From Mesobacillus foraminis (GTDB lineage Bacteria > Bacillota > Bacilli > Bacillales > Cytobacillaceae), in assembly GCF_004340465.1 (NCBI RefSeq), contig NZ_SLVV01000004.1:124001-188000 (forward strand): a stretch of DNA of 64,000 bases, written 5' to 3'. A model generated the notes under the pieces. The model saw only the letters and a list, made by a program, of their open reading frames with translations, was not told the origin of the DNA and did no database searches. Positions 8,747-17,748 of this stretch are shown in pieces; positions within the stretch are counted from its first letter, which is position 1; the number at the start of each line of letters is the position of its first letter. A program made the position numbers and the translations under genes.

Positions 8747-9091
8747 ATGAAGATTCAATGGAATTTAATCCTGGCCCTAATCTTTGCCCTTATAGTTGCT
8801 GCATTTGCAGTAGTGAATGTTGAACCAGCACGAATGGATTATGTATTTGGAACAACAGAATTGCCTCTCATCATCGTCATACTTGCATCGGCCCTCTTAG
8901 GCGGAGTCATAATTGCATCTATTGGCCTTGTTCGAACGATGATGCTTCACCGTAAAATAAAGCAGCTAACAAAAGAAAACGCAAAACTTGAAGAGAGAGT
9001 GAGCGAGCTCACCCGAGAAAAAATCACCAGTAACAATGAACCTGCTAAGCAAACTGATGATGACCTTTCAATGAAGTCAGGGATCAATTGA
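8747..9091 (+). CDS. LapA-domain small membrane protein
   Basis: 114 residues: two hydrophobic spans (about 6-25 and 40-62) separated by a short loop with VNVEPARMDYVF, then a coiled-coil tail (KIKQLTKENAKLEERVSELTRE) and a polar end. This is the LapA (DUF1049) arrangement, seen in Gram-positives as YrvD-like proteins. TAGGAGGAAAACTAC precedes the ATG. Its role in Bacillus is undetermined. Confidence 0.85.
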   Translation: MKIQWNLILALIFALIVAAFAVVNVEPARMDYVFGTTELPLIIVILASALLGGVIIASIGLVRTMMLHRKIKQLTKENAKLEERVSELTREKITSNNEPAKQTDDDLSMKSGIN

Positions 9092-9288
9092 TTGGTATAT
9101 TCCTTTTACGTGCTAACTGATATTAAAGGTTGCCGCCGTTGCTTGAATAGCTGATTCGGGATTGTCGCTAAATTTTCCTTTTGAACAACTATTGGGATTC
9201 GTGGTTTTGTAGTAGTAAAATTTCCCTTTTTAATCTTTAACCGTTAAAGAAATAATAAGAGGAATCTCGCTTTAGGAGGACAACTGTC

Positions 9289-9453
9289 ATGAAAAAGGAC
9301 AACTTAGAAAATAAAGAGAATCTGGTGAGTCTAAAACACTCAAATGAAGAGATTTTGGAAATCAGCTCTACCGGTTATGGATTAGAATCGGTTTCGAAGG
9401 AAAACGGAGAGGCTTCCAAAGAAAATGGCCAACCTTCTTGTGGTGGACTTTGA
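9289..9453 (+). CDS. Orphan 54-residue acidic peptide ending in SCGGL
   Basis: The frame starts at an ATG with TTTAGGAGGACAACTGTC upstream, an excellent site, and encodes 54 residues rich in Glu, Lys, Asn and Ser. It has a single cysteine and ends in QPSCGGL. A 12-bp perfect-stem terminator follows 25 bases after the stop, so this is a discrete transcription unit. There is no signal peptide. The leader-like charged N-terminus and Gly/Cys tail could suit a modified-peptide precursor, but no modification enzyme or exporter is adjacent. Function unknown. Confidence 0.7.
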   Translation: MKKDNLENKENLVSLKHSNEEILEISSTGYGLESVSKENGEASKENGQPSCGGL

Positions 9454-9478
9454 ATTTTAAAACCAGACTTAATAAGAC

Positions 9479-9516
9479 AGCAGAACAATTCTTAAATTGT
9501 TCTGCTTTTCTTTTTT
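9479..9516 (+). terminator. Strong intrinsic terminator
   Basis: A 12-bp perfect stem, AGCAGAACAATT/AATTGTTCTGCT, with a four-base loop followed by TTTCTTTTTT, just after the 54-residue peptide gene. Confidence 0.92.
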
Positions 9517-9542
9517 AAGGTCCTAATCCTGGAATTTGCTAC

Positions 9543-9749
9543 TTATTGCAGGTGCATTCCATGCTGTTTTATCCTGGTTTTTATTGACTCAGGCGAAACC
9601 TGCTCTTCATTATAGACGATTTTGACCTCCCCATCCTCTATATCCACCAATGCTCTTTCAATCCCTTCCATCTGTACAAGAATGGTTTCAAGGTCTGAGA
9701 TGGGCTTTTCATGTGTTGCCTCTTTTACAAATATGGTCATATCCTTCAT
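9543..9749 (-). CDS. HMA-like small protein lacking CxxC
   Basis: 68 residues with the beta-alpha-beta pattern of heavy-metal-associated domains (TIFVKEATHEKPISDLETILVQMEGIERALVDIEDGEVKI). The metal-binding CxxC is replaced by residues without cysteine, so metal binding is not expected. GGAAGAGGCTCA precedes the ATG. It lies 15 bases after the small gene at 9765-9932 and is probably its operon partner. Confidence 0.65.
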   Translation of the reverse strand: MKDMTIFVKEATHEKPISDLETILVQMEGIERALVDIEDGEVKIVYNEEQVSPESIKTRIKQHGMHLQ

Positions 9750-9764
9750 TGAGCCTCTTCCTTT

Positions 9765-9932
9765 CTATAATTGTTCCTTCTCTAATGAATCAGCCGGGAT
9801 CTTGTTATTTCGATGCCCGAATTCCTTCCTGGCCCTAGAGATCAATTGATCGTGTTTTTCATCGGTATTCGTATCCCAAATACTATACGGAATCTCGTAT
9901 TGAGCATGCCCTTCTTTTTCACGCATGTCCAT
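9765..9932 (-). CDS. Small hypothetical protein, 55 residues
   Basis: It starts at the ATG at 9932 with GGGAAGTGAGGTGC just upstream. The protein is hydrophilic, with an EIPYSIWDTNTDEKHDQLISRARKEFGHRNNKIP core. It ends 15 bases before the HMA-like gene's start, implying one operon. No family recognised. Confidence 0.65.
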   Translation of the reverse strand: MDMREKEGHAQYEIPYSIWDTNTDEKHDQLISRARKEFGHRNNKIPADSLEKEQL

Positions 9933-9980
9933 GCACCTCACTTCCCTTTAGTTTGAATTAATATCAATCTGTTTATGCTG

Positions 9981-10559
9981 TTATTTTTCGAGACGATGGA
10001 AACGGTCCGCCACCAGCTTCCAGTCCTCAATAAAAGAAGGCCACAGATTAGGCCTGCGCCTCACAGCTAAGGGATGGTAAGCAACTGCAGCTTTGAAGCC
10101 TTGAATCTCATGCCAGCTTCCACGGAGAGTTTTAACCTCTGCCTCAGGCTTCTTAAAAAAAGATTGTACGGCCACATTACCCAGACACAGAATGATATCA
10201 GGCTTTTTTTCCGCAAGCTGGTCCTGGAGATGCCTTATGCAGATATGGCGAGTCTTCTCTTTCTCATAAGCACGGGTCGGCTTCCTTTTTAGCACATATG
10301 TTATATATAACTCGTCGGCCTTTAAGTTCACTTCGTTTGCAGCCAGTTGAAGTGTCTGTCTGGTGCCGCATAAAAACGGATTTTCTTCCCGGTCTTCCCT
10401 TGCCCCTGGATTATCCAGAACAACCATAATGGAGGCTGAAGGATTTCCTTCCCCCCAAACCATTCGGGATCTGTGTGTGTACAGGCCGCATTCTTGACAG
10501 GATTGATGGTCTTTGGGTGTTGGATCTTCTGGTAAAATCGATGGGCAAAAATGACTCAT
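9981..10559 (-). CDS. Uracil-DNA glycosylase superfamily protein (family 4-like)
   Basis: 192 residues. Cys21-x2-Cys24 with Cys107 and Cys125 match the four-cysteine [4Fe-4S] pattern of family 4/5 UDGs. Motif 1 is GEGNPSASIMVVLDNPGAREDREENPF (about 36-62), and motif 3 is YHPLAVRRRP (161-170), where HPS is the usual form. Uracil excision from DNA is the likely activity, but the altered motifs leave the substrate range open. GGAGGGAATGAT precedes the ATG. Confidence 0.85.
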   Translation of the reverse strand: MSHFCPSILPEDPTPKDHQSCQECGLYTHRSRMVWGEGNPSASIMVVLDNPGAREDREENPFLCGTRQTLQLAANEVNLKADELYITYVLKRKPTRAYEKEKTRHICIRHLQDQLAEKKPDIILCLGNVAVQSFFKKPEAEVKTLRGSWHEIQGFKAAVAYHPLAVRRRPNLWPSFIEDWKLVADRFHRLEK

Positions 10560-10668
10560 ATCATTCCCTCCAGGCTATAGATTCAAATAAGTTTAGTTTC
10601 CCCGAAAGTCATGTCGATATGTCGTTCCTGTTTATTTCAGTAATTTTTTATTCACTTTCCGAAAATTC

Positions 10669-10698
10669 TTGATTAGTCTGTTTAGTCGCCAGTATAAT
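10669..10698 (+). promoter_or_regulatory. Sigma-A promoter for trmB-azlCD
   Basis: TTGATT (10669-10674), an 18-bp spacer and TATAAT (10693-10698). Downstream, before the start codon, ACGACT occurs twice (in the 10718-10743 region), a possible regulator site. Confidence 0.6.
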
Positions 10699-10762
10699 AA
10701 CTACTATAAATTAGTAAGTATTCTTCTAACGACTATAAACGACTCAGGTAAGGGTGTTAAAA

Positions 10763-11572
10763 ATGGAAGAGCTTCTTAAGGAACTACAAAAGCTGGGTTT
10801 TTCCCAATACGAGTGTAAGGCCTATATTGGATTATTAAAAAATTCTCCAATCACCGGGTATGAAATAAGCAAAAGATCGGGTGTTCCAAGGTCGATGATT
10901 TATGAGGTTTTAGGCAAGTTGTTAGAAAAAGGGGCCGTTTATACCGTCCCTTCTGAACCTCTAACTTACGCTCCTTTGCCGGCGAAGGAATTAGTCGGAA
11001 GATTACGGAAGTCTTTCGATCATTCCTTTAGCTTTCTCGAAAAGAATCTGTCTGTCCTGGAGGGGGAACAAAAAGTCGATGTCGTTCGGCGGATCAACAG
11101 CGAGGAGCGGGTCCGGGAGGAAATGGCAGAAATGATCAGCAACGCTCAAGAAGAACTGTGGCTGTCCATCTGGGCACCTCAAGTTCCTTTCGTCAAGCAA
11201 GAGACCCAGAAAAGGATGAAAGACGAAATTGCTGTTTTTTCCATCCTGTTCGGTGCCCCTGAGGCAGAAATAGGAGTAACCACACATCATGATTATATGT
11301 CTACGGAAATAGCAGAGAACCGTATGAAGGGCAGGCTGACAATCGTCGCAAAGGATCATAAAGAAGTTTTAATCGCTAATTTTGCTCCTTCCACTTCGGC
11401 CTGGGCGATTAAAACGCAGGATCCGGCACTAGTTTTAGTGGCTGTTGAATACATAAGGCATGATATCATGGTGGCACAGATCATTAAGGAGTTTGGTCCT
11501 GAAAAGGCAGAATCATTATGGATGAGTCACCAGGACCTTTTTCGGGTTGTTACAGGACAACGCTTTAAGTAA
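10763..11572 (+). CDS. TrmB-family transcriptional regulator
   Basis: 269 residues from the ATG at 10763 (AAGGG 8 bases upstream); a GTG three codons earlier is a weaker alternative. Residues 1-75 are a TrmB-type winged helix (LGFSQYECKAYIGLLKNSPITGYEISKRSGVPRSMIYEVL, in pieces). A coiled linker and a C-terminal PLD-like ligand-binding domain follow. TrmB regulators usually sense sugars. Here the gene sits 39 bases before azlC, so it probably controls branched-chain amino acid export. The effector is unknown. Confidence 0.88.
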   Translation: MEELLKELQKLGFSQYECKAYIGLLKNSPITGYEISKRSGVPRSMIYEVLGKLLEKGAVYTVPSEPLTYAPLPAKELVGRLRKSFDHSFSFLEKNLSVLEGEQKVDVVRRINSEERVREEMAEMISNAQEELWLSIWAPQVPFVKQETQKRMKDEIAVFSILFGAPEAEIGVTTHHDYMSTEIAENRMKGRLTIVAKDHKEVLIANFAPSTSAWAIKTQDPALVLVAVEYIRHDIMVAQIIKEFGPEKAESLWMSHQDLFRVVTGQRFK

Positions 11573-11611
11573 GCCTAAAAAAAATTACAGCACAGAATGA
11601 GGGGGAGTATG

Positions 11612-12346
11612 ATGGGTCTCTCAAATGCCCAGATCAACACAACGACTCTCCCAAAAGTGGAGGATACATTTTTACAAGGGGTTAAGGAATGTCTTCCTAC
11701 ACTTTTGGGATATTTAAGCATAGGATTTGCTGCGGGTGTCGTGGAAAAAACGGCAGGTCTCAGTATACTTGAAATTGCACTATTAAGTTTTATTTTATAT
11801 GCCGGTTCCGGACAATTTATTGCAGCAGGCATGATTGGTGCTGGGAGTTCGGCGACCGCAATTATTATTACCATTTTCTTTGTCAATCTCCGGCATATAC
11901 TGTTGAGTGCAGCCCTGTCCCCTTATTTCCGGCATCTCACTCCTATTAAAAACATGCTTGTGGGGGCCCTGTTAACAGACGAGACTTTCGGTGTAGCCAT
12001 TAATAAAGCAGCCAAAAGAAAACAAATCAGTGAAAAATGGATGCACGGTTTAAATATAACGGCTTACCTGAACTGGGTTGCTGCCAATGTTGCCGGTGCC
12101 TATTTTGGTCAGTGGATTTCCAATCCCGAAAAATTCGGGTTGGATTTTGCTCTGCCCGCAATGTTTATTGGACTTCTTGTTTTAACGATAGCCTCCCGCG
12201 GGAAGGTAAAGCTGGATATTATAGTTGGAATCATGGCGATTATAATTGGAGTTGGTGCAAGTGTGATGTTTTCTGCAAGTATAGGAGTCATTGTTGCAAC
12301 CATCATTGCTTCAACCATTGGGATGGTGATTGAAAAATGGAAGTAA
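11612..12346 (+). CDS. azlC: Branched-chain amino acid exporter large subunit AzlC
   Basis: 244 residues with about seven membrane spans. The family signature LPTLLGYLSIGFAAGV opens the first span, and FILYAGSGQFIAAGMI plus FFVNLRHILLSAALSPYF follow. The start is taken at 11612 because GGGGGAG sits 4-6 bases upstream; ATGs at 11597 and 11609 are too close to or before it. AzlCD exports leucine and valine analogues in Bacillus. It overlaps azlD by 10 bases (translational coupling). Confidence 0.93.
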   Translation: MGLSNAQINTTTLPKVEDTFLQGVKECLPTLLGYLSIGFAAGVVEKTAGLSILEIALLSFILYAGSGQFIAAGMIGAGSSATAIIITIFFVNLRHILLSAALSPYFRHLTPIKNMLVGALLTDETFGVAINKAAKRKQISEKWMHGLNITAYLNWVAANVAGAYFGQWISNPEKFGLDFALPAMFIGLLVLTIASRGKVKLDIIVGIMAIIIGVGASVMFSASIGVIVATIIASTIGMVIEKWK

Positions 12347-12666
12347 GAGCGGGAATTTTATTAATCATTTTAGGAACTGCAATCGTGACATTTATACCAA
12401 GAGTCCTTCCTCTTATGATCCTGACACGTTTTGAATTGCCGGAATGGGCCACAAGGTGGCTGAGCTTTGTTCCCATCTCCGTTATGGCAGCTTTAGTGGG
12501 GCAGGAACTTCTGATGAATGATGGAGAGGTGGCTCTCACTACTAATACAGTAGAAATATTGGCCGCCCTGCCAACATTCCTTGTCGCAATCAAAACTAAA
12601 AGCTTATTGGCAACAGTAGTTGTTGGAATTCTATCCTTAATGGCTCTACGATTTATATTCATTTAA
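12337..12666 (+). CDS. azlD: Branched-chain amino acid exporter small subunit AzlD
   Basis: 109 residues with three to four membrane spans and the AzlD segment TFIPRVLPLMIL. It overlaps the end of azlC, its obligate partner. Normal length for the family. Confidence 0.92.
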   Translation: MEVRAGILLIILGTAIVTFIPRVLPLMILTRFELPEWATRWLSFVPISVMAALVGQELLMNDGEVALTTNTVEILAALPTFLVAIKTKSLLATVVVGILSLMALRFIFI

Positions 12667-12672
12667 TAATAA

Positions 12673-12745
12673 AACGCCCCAGTTTATGAACTGCCCCGAT
12701 CGTAAATGGTATTTAACCAATCGGGGAGTTGAAAACGGAGGGCGT
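12673..12745. terminator. Bidirectional terminator between convergent azlD and PAS-STAS genes
   Basis: CCCCGAT (12694-12700) pairs with ATCGGGG (12720-12726). An outer AACGCCC/GGGCGTT pairing (12673-12679 with 12739-12745) extends the structure. Confidence 0.6.
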
Positions 12746-12752
12746 TCTTTCA

Positions 12753-13517
12753 TTATTTGATGTTGGAGAGATGAATAATATGCTTGAGACCGGAATACGC
12801 ATTTTTGAAGGTTAATATATTTCTGGACATGTCCCCTGCAGCCATCGCAAGTTCCGGAGTGATCCCCACAAGGATACATTTTGAACCAATTAAATTAAGT
12901 GAATCATTTAGTTTTTGCAGTTCATGTTTTGTTTCATATTCAAACTCATAGAGTCCACTCAAATCAACCAAAACATATTGAATCTTATTTTTTACGCATT
13001 CCTCCAGAACAGAGGCAATCACCCTGTCAGCACGGTCCTTATTGAAAATGCCAATGAGTGTTAAGGCAATCGTTTTCTCCCATATTTTTATAATGGGAAC
13101 CGATAAAGCATTTAATAATTTTTCTTTTTCGTTATCTTCCTCTGCTTTTGTCGTAACATCCATCAGCATGACGACATAGCCCTGAATTTTATCCTCATTA
13201 TCTTTAATTGATGTAATGACAATATCGGCAACGAAACGGTCCTTAATGGTAATCCTCGCACGGTGGCTGCCCTCGAGCTGGTCCATAATAATCTTCTGGT
13301 GCTCTGGCCTTTGGTGGAACCGCCCCATATTCATTCCGATTAATTCATTTACATCCGAGATTCCAAATAAAGGTACTACGTCCGATAGCAGATTGGCAGC
13401 ACTGGAATTCATCCATTGCACATTATAGTCCCTATCCGCGATAATAATCGTTTCTCCTATACTGTCCAGGGCATGCAGCAAGGATATATTCTCTGGTATT
13501 TTTCCAACTGTCCCCAT
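12753..13517 (-). CDS. PAS-STAS domain protein (stressosome-like regulator)
   Basis: 254 residues. A PAS domain spans about 10-125 (IGETIIIADRDYNVQWMNSSAANLLSD). It lacks the flavin-binding cysteine motif of LOV proteins such as YtvA. A STAS domain spans about 135-250. The STAS core reads LVDLSGLYEFEYE instead of the VVDT found in RsbR, so the usual phospho-threonine is absent. It could be a non-phosphorylatable stressosome subunit or an unrelated sensor. AAAGGG precedes the ATG. No sigma-B promoter was recognised. Confidence 0.85.
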   Translation of the reverse strand: MGTVGKIPENISLLHALDSIGETIIIADRDYNVQWMNSSAANLLSDVVPLFGISDVNELIGMNMGRFHQRPEHQKIIMDQLEGSHRARITIKDRFVADIVITSIKDNEDKIQGYVVMLMDVTTKAEEDNEKEKLLNALSVPIIKIWEKTIALTLIGIFNKDRADRVIASVLEECVKNKIQYVLVDLSGLYEFEYETKHELQKLNDSLNLIGSKCILVGITPELAMAAGDMSRNILTFKNAYSGLKHIIHLSNIK

Positions 13518-13856
13518 AGCTCTACCCTTTCATTCACAAGATGATACCATAATAACATATGTTAATTTATGCATCAAAGATATCAGCGGCAGGCATACCA
13601 TTAAAAAATTTCTTGTAGCATCCTGAAAAATGGATCGCTATTTTTATTTTATTCTCTGAACTTAATAACTAGAAATAATGGCTTAAGTAACATAAATAAA
13701 GCTTCAGTTTCATTTTCATATGCTTTTGCTTTGAATGCAGATTTTAAATGACTGGGGCTCTTTCCGAATCATAGCAGACGCTAGCAACTTCCTACCCTTA
13801 TGCTAACAAGGAAATATCTGAATTATTTTTAATTTGCTGTAAATAACACTTACTAA
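13518..13856. other. Intergenic region, nothing recognised
   Basis: 339 bases of AT-rich sequence holding the promoter side of the PAS-STAS gene. No ORF, repeat or structured RNA could be supported. Confidence 0.5.
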
Positions 13857-14237
13857 TTAAAACAAACCTAAAGCTATTAAAATAGTGGCTAGGCCTGAAA
13901 TCGTTAATTCTGTCCGCCACTTATCGATAATGGTTTTATATTCATTTTCATGCAGATCATGAACCTTCTTTTGAAGAGATTCGTCTGAAAATAGTTCAAG
14001 ATTATGTGTACCCTGTATTCCTCTACCACCAAAGTAGATGATTTTGTGAATGGGCAAGACAGCAATCAATATTATCAAACCCGCAAGCAGACCATAATTT
14101 CCAATAAAATTATAATCTATTCCTTTATTAAGAATAAATCCTGTCACCATGATCATTAGATAGATACCAAAAACAATTACTCCACTGAACAGAATTCTTT
14201 TACCCAGTCTAAACCACCTCGCCGTATTGTTCTCCAT
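13857..14237 (-). CDS. Small membrane protein, 126 residues
   Basis: Two or three hydrophobic spans (about 14-36, 45-62 and a C-terminal one at 110-126) around a charged central region (ESLQKKVHDLHENEY). The ATG at 14237 has no Shine-Dalgarno near it. A good AAGGAG lies 24 bases upstream and sits 4 bases before an in-frame ATT at 14258, which could be the true start. No family recognised. Confidence 0.65.
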   Translation of the reverse strand: MENNTARWFRLGKRILFSGVIVFGIYLMIMVTGFILNKGIDYNFIGNYGLLAGLIILIAVLPIHKIIYFGGRGIQGTHNLELFSDESLQKKVHDLHENEYKTIIDKWRTELTISGLATILIALGLF

Positions 14238-14540
14238 TAATGATTCTACAAGAGTAATGGTTCTCCTTCAGCCTGTAAGATTAAACCAATTGACTATATA
14301 CAAGAATTCAAGAAATCTGTTGCCGTGGCTGGCAATACTTTTGCATTCTTTTTTTGAGATGGTGGATTAACCAAGATACACTAAAAAATGAAAAAGGTTT
14401 TGTTTATGCTCACCCATTTCAATCTACTTGCCAATAAAAGCAGTGTTCTTGTATATGGCTTGTCCAGCTCACTTCCGCCTCTATCTGCTTCAATGGGACA
14501 ATAAAAAGCAATATTGGGTTGGAGGGGCTTAGGGTAAATA
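14238..14540. other. Intergenic region, nothing recognised
   Basis: About 300 bases between two minus-strand genes, AT-rich, with no supportable ORF or RNA element. The terminator of the upstream LLM gene lies at its right edge. Confidence 0.45.
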
Positions 14541-14578
14541 AAAAATCATCCCGGATGCCTTTAGCGCGGGATGATTTT
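14541..14578 (-). terminator. Intrinsic terminator of the LLM monooxygenase gene
   Basis: AAAAATCATCCCG pairs with CGGGATGATTTTT. The minus-strand reading ends in TTTTTTATTT. Confidence 0.8.
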
Positions 14579-14592
14579 TGTTGCCTGGTTTC

Positions 14593-15591
14593 TCACTTTC
14601 CGTCCGCAACTTCCTTCAGGATTTCATACGAACGTTTTTGCTTGTCTTCGTCATAAATATAAGATACGGCCATAATTTCATCAACGTGGTAGTTATCCTG
14701 AAAAGACGCGAGCTGTTCCCGGATGGTGCCTTTGCTTCCCATAAGTGTAACGCTGCCCATGGAAGTGGCCATTTCTCTTTCCATCGGATTCCACAAGCTC
14801 TCTAGATCCTCAACCGGAGGCTGCATTGGACTCTGGGTGCCGCGAACCACGTTTAGGAAAAATTGATGCATTGTGGTAGACAATAAGCTTGCCTCTTCAT
14901 CGGTTTCAGCTGCAATTACATTCAGGCATACGATCATGTATGGTTTGTCCAGGTATTGAGATGGCTGGAAACGTTCCCGATAGATGGAGATCGCTTCCTC
15001 CATGTATCGTGGAGCAAAGTGTGATGCAAATACATAAGGCAAACCCAGACTCGCTGCTAAATAAGCAGAATCTGTGGAGGAACCCAGGATATAGATCGGT
15101 ATATTTGTTCCAACACCTGGATAAGCTTTTACGAAGCCTTGCGTTTCCTCGGGTCCGAAGTAATTCAGGAGGGCGTTTACATCCTCTGGAAACGTATAGA
15201 CGGAATCATATTGAGAACGTCTTAGTGCATTTGCCGTCTTCATATCTGTGCCAGGTGCACGCCCCAGTCCCAGGTCAAGACGGTCAGGATATATAGTCGC
15301 CATTGTACCGAACTGTTCAGCTACGACCAAAGGAGAATGATTCGGCAGCATGACTCCGCCAGAACCCACTCGAATGGAGTTTGTATGCTCCAATGTATGC
15401 TTAATGAGAATGGATGTGGCTGAACTTACTAATGTGGGAGTATTATGGTGCTCAGCTATCCAATAACGTTGATAGCCCATTTTTTCCGTTGCCTGCGCAA
15501 GATCCACCATTGAATTGATTGCTTGCCTTGCCTCCTGTCCTTTACGAATGGGGGCTAAATTTAAAACGGATACGGGAATTGTAGTTGCCAT
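14593..15591 (-). CDS. LLM-class flavin-dependent oxidoreductase
   Basis: 332 residues of the bacterial luciferase-like monooxygenase fold. Recognisable segments are [13 protein letters not shown] at the N-terminus, YWIAEHHN (residues about 43-50), [20 protein letters not shown] and [10 protein letters not shown]. It is closest in style to the MsnO8/YceB-like group. The substrate is unknown and no flavin reductase is adjacent. Monocistronic, with its own terminator. Confidence 0.88.
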   Translation of the reverse strand: MATTIPVSVLNLAPIRKGQEARQAINSMVDLAQATEKMGYQRYWIAEHHNTPTLVSSATSILIKHTLEHTNSIRVGSGGVMLPNHSPLVVAEQFGTMATIYPDRLDLGLGRAPGTDMKTANALRRSQYDSVYTFPEDVNALLNYFGPEETQGFVKAYPGVGTNIPIYILGSSTDSAYLAASLGLPYVFASHFAPRYMEEAISIYRERFQPSQYLDKPYMIVCLNVIAAETDEEASLLSTTMHQFFLNVVRGTQSPMQPPVEDLESLWNPMEREMATSMGSVTLMGSKGTIREQLASFQDNYHVDEIMAVSYIYDEDKQKRSYEILKEVADGK

Positions 15592-15827
15592 ATAAAATTT
15601 GTCCTTTCTTGATGAGGATTCAATAATATAGTATCAATTGAACAGAGTGAAAAAAACTTAAATGCTTGGAAATTGTCTGGTCCCTCTAAAGGTGTGATGT
15701 CTCCCGGCAATATGAAGCCGCTTGAGCACAAGCAATGAAGTGTAAATTGACCTTTGATGTGATTTCGGGTTTTATTAGTATACGATAGGCTTACACCCCT
15801 ATACAAAGCCTGCTGGATTTAATGATT

Positions 15828-15974
15828 AAGGAGGCATATTTAACCAGTGCGTGAATGAAATATTTGATCCCATGAGTGATGATCTATTCTGGTCTGGATG
15901 GAAGCCGCTAAGGAAGAGCAGCATGTAAATTAATGACTATTTTGACTCATGGGGAATTGCTCTTTTTTTTATAA
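15828..15974 (+). other. Possible structured leader or small RNA upstream of the AGCS transporter
   Basis: In the 707-base gap 15592-16298, AAGGAGG (15828-15834) is followed by two overlapping potential hairpins. CCCATGAGT (15869-15877) can pair with ACTCATGGG (15945-15953), or AAGAGCA (15914-15920) with TGCTCTT (15958-15964), the latter running straight into eight T residues. A 25-codon GTG-started ORF (15851-15928) overlaps them. It could be an attenuator, a small RNA or chance. The rest of the gap shows nothing. Confidence 0.35.
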
Positions 15975-16298
15975 TAAGGGTACGCAGCTATTCGATTATA
16001 TGATTTGTTAAAATTAATACTATTGTTATTTTCCTTGCGCTCTATAAATAGTAAGGTAATACACAATTCCATAGATGGCAAAATATTCTAACAAAGAGTT
16101 TGACAGTAATGGATGATCTGTTTTACAATACCAAATATTATATGTTATAGAGCACAGCTGCTATAAATCTAATATGTTACTTTGCTTTTATCCAAGATCA
16201 TTCACGGTAAGCAGCATTTCTGTTTGAATACATATAATTGACTCCTGCCAATTGGCAGACTCATAGCTTTAAATATTCTTTATAAGGACGGTGGAATA

Positions 16299-17660
16299 AT
16301 GACAGATTTTCTCAATTGGTTAAGCGGTGTCGTTTGGGGCCCGCCAACTCTTCTCCTCATCGTGGGAACAGGACTATTACTTACTATACGTTTAGGTTTT
16401 TATCAATTTTCAAGCTTGCCTTACGCACTCAAGCTGGCATTCTCCAAAAATCAGGATAAAAGTTCTGAAGGAGACATCTCCCACTTTCAATCATTGATGA
16501 CAGCCCTTGCTGCAACTATTGGAACAGGAAATATTGCGGGCGTTGCTACGGCTGTAGTATTAGGAGGACCAGGTGCGATCTTTTGGATGTGGGTTACAGC
16601 CTTGGTTGGAATGGCCACAAAATATGCAGAAGCCATTTTAGCAGTTAAGTACCGAACAGTCGGCGGTAATGGACAAATGGCTGGTGGACCGATGTATTAC
16701 ATTGAAAAAGGGTTAGGATGGAAATGGCTTGCAGTACTGTTCGCTTTGTTTGGTTCGATAGCCGCCTTCGGAATAGGTAGTTCCGTTCAATCCAACTCTG
16801 TCGCTGCAGCTGTGGAGAACAGCTTCGGCATTAATCCATGGATTACAGGATTGATCTTAACTGTCTTTACGGCCCTTGTTATCCTAGGCGGCATTAAGAG
16901 TATCGGGAAAGTAACCTCATTATTCGTTCCCGTTATGGCTATCTTTTACGTAGTTGGAGGTTTGGCCATTATTTTAATGAACCTTGATCTTCTGCCAACA
17001 GCATTAGGAAAAATTTTCTCAGATGCTTTTACTGGACAGGCAGTGGCAGGCGGAGCCATTGGTGCCGTTATCCGGTATGGGGTGGCTCGCGGTGTCTTCT
17101 CAAACGAAGCTGGAATGGGATCTGCACCAATTGCAGCTGCTGCAGCAAAAACAGATCATCCGGGACGGCAGGCATTGATTTCCATGACAGGAACCTTTTT
17201 AGATACCATCATCGTTTGTTCCATCACGGGCATCACTCTGGTCATGGGAGGAATGTATCTTGACACTGATTTAACCGGTGCCGCATTAACGACAGAGACA
17301 TTCAATTCGTTGCTGCCTGGCGGCGGCTGGATTGTAACGATTGGTATTATTTTATTTGCTTATTCAACCGTTCTTGGCTGGGCCTATTACGGTGAAAAAT
17401 GTTTTGAATATTTATTTGGAAACAAATCCATTATGATTTACCGAATCGTGTATGTAGCCACTGTATTAGTCGGTGCCGGTATGAATTTGGGCCTGGTTTG
17501 GACAATTGCCGATATCTTCAATGCTCTAATGGCGATCCCAAACTTAGTTGGTCTTCTATTCCTCTCAGGTGTAGTTGTTGCGGAAACAAGATCCTTTAAG
17601 AAGCTTCGTGAGCAGGAAAAGCTGGAAGAAAAAAATGTCAATATAGGTTCTTCTCTATAA
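16299..17660 (+). CDS. Amino acid carrier protein, AGCS family (Na+:alanine/glycine-type symporter)
   Basis: 453 residues with about eleven membrane spans. Family signatures are visible: ALAATIGTGNIAGVATAV (about 68-86), GGPGAIFWMWVTALVGM and FSNEAGMGSAPIAAAAA (about 268-284). Length is normal for AlsT/DagA-type proteins. These couple alanine, glycine or glutamine uptake to Na+; the exact substrate is not readable. GGACGGTGGAATA precedes the ATG. Confidence 0.92.
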   Translation: MTDFLNWLSGVVWGPPTLLLIVGTGLLLTIRLGFYQFSSLPYALKLAFSKNQDKSSEGDISHFQSLMTALAATIGTGNIAGVATAVVLGGPGAIFWMWVTALVGMATKYAEAILAVKYRTVGGNGQMAGGPMYYIEKGLGWKWLAVLFALFGSIAAFGIGSSVQSNSVAAAVENSFGINPWITGLILTVFTALVILGGIKSIGKVTSLFVPVMAIFYVVGGLAIILMNLDLLPTALGKIFSDAFTGQAVAGGAIGAVIRYGVARGVFSNEAGMGSAPIAAAAAKTDHPGRQALISMTGTFLDTIIVCSITGITLVMGGMYLDTDLTGAALTTETFNSLLPGGGWIVTIGIILFAYSTVLGWAYYGEKCFEYLFGNKSIMIYRIVYVATVLVGAGMNLGLVWTIADIFNALMAIPNLVGLLFLSGVVVAETRSFKKLREQEKLEEKNVNIGSSL

Positions 17661-17682
17661 AAAAAGAGCATTTTGCTCTTTT
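17661..17682 (+). terminator. Terminator of the AGCS gene; left copy of a duplicated hairpin
   Basis: AAAAGAGCA, a short TT loop and TGCTCTTTT form a tight palindrome one base after the stop codon. A second copy lies at 18264-18285 on the far side of the IS remnant. Confidence 0.8.
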
Positions 17683-17688
17683 CAGTCT

Positions 17689-17738
17689 ATAGCCAAAAGG
17701 GGTTCGGAATGGTTCCATTCCGAACCCCTTTTGGCTAT
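17689..17738. repeat. 24-bp perfect inverted repeat
   Basis: Arms 17689-17712 and 17715-17738 are exact reverse complements around a TT loop, with core GGGGTTCGGAATGG. It lies at the transposase 3' end of the IS remnant and could act as its terminator. Confidence 0.9.
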
Positions 17739-17748
17739 TATTGAGTTT

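Noticed and set aside
15561-15806. 81-codon minus-strand ORF upstream of the LLM gene
   Set aside because: Overlaps the start of a well-supported gene, no ribosome site, improbable composition.
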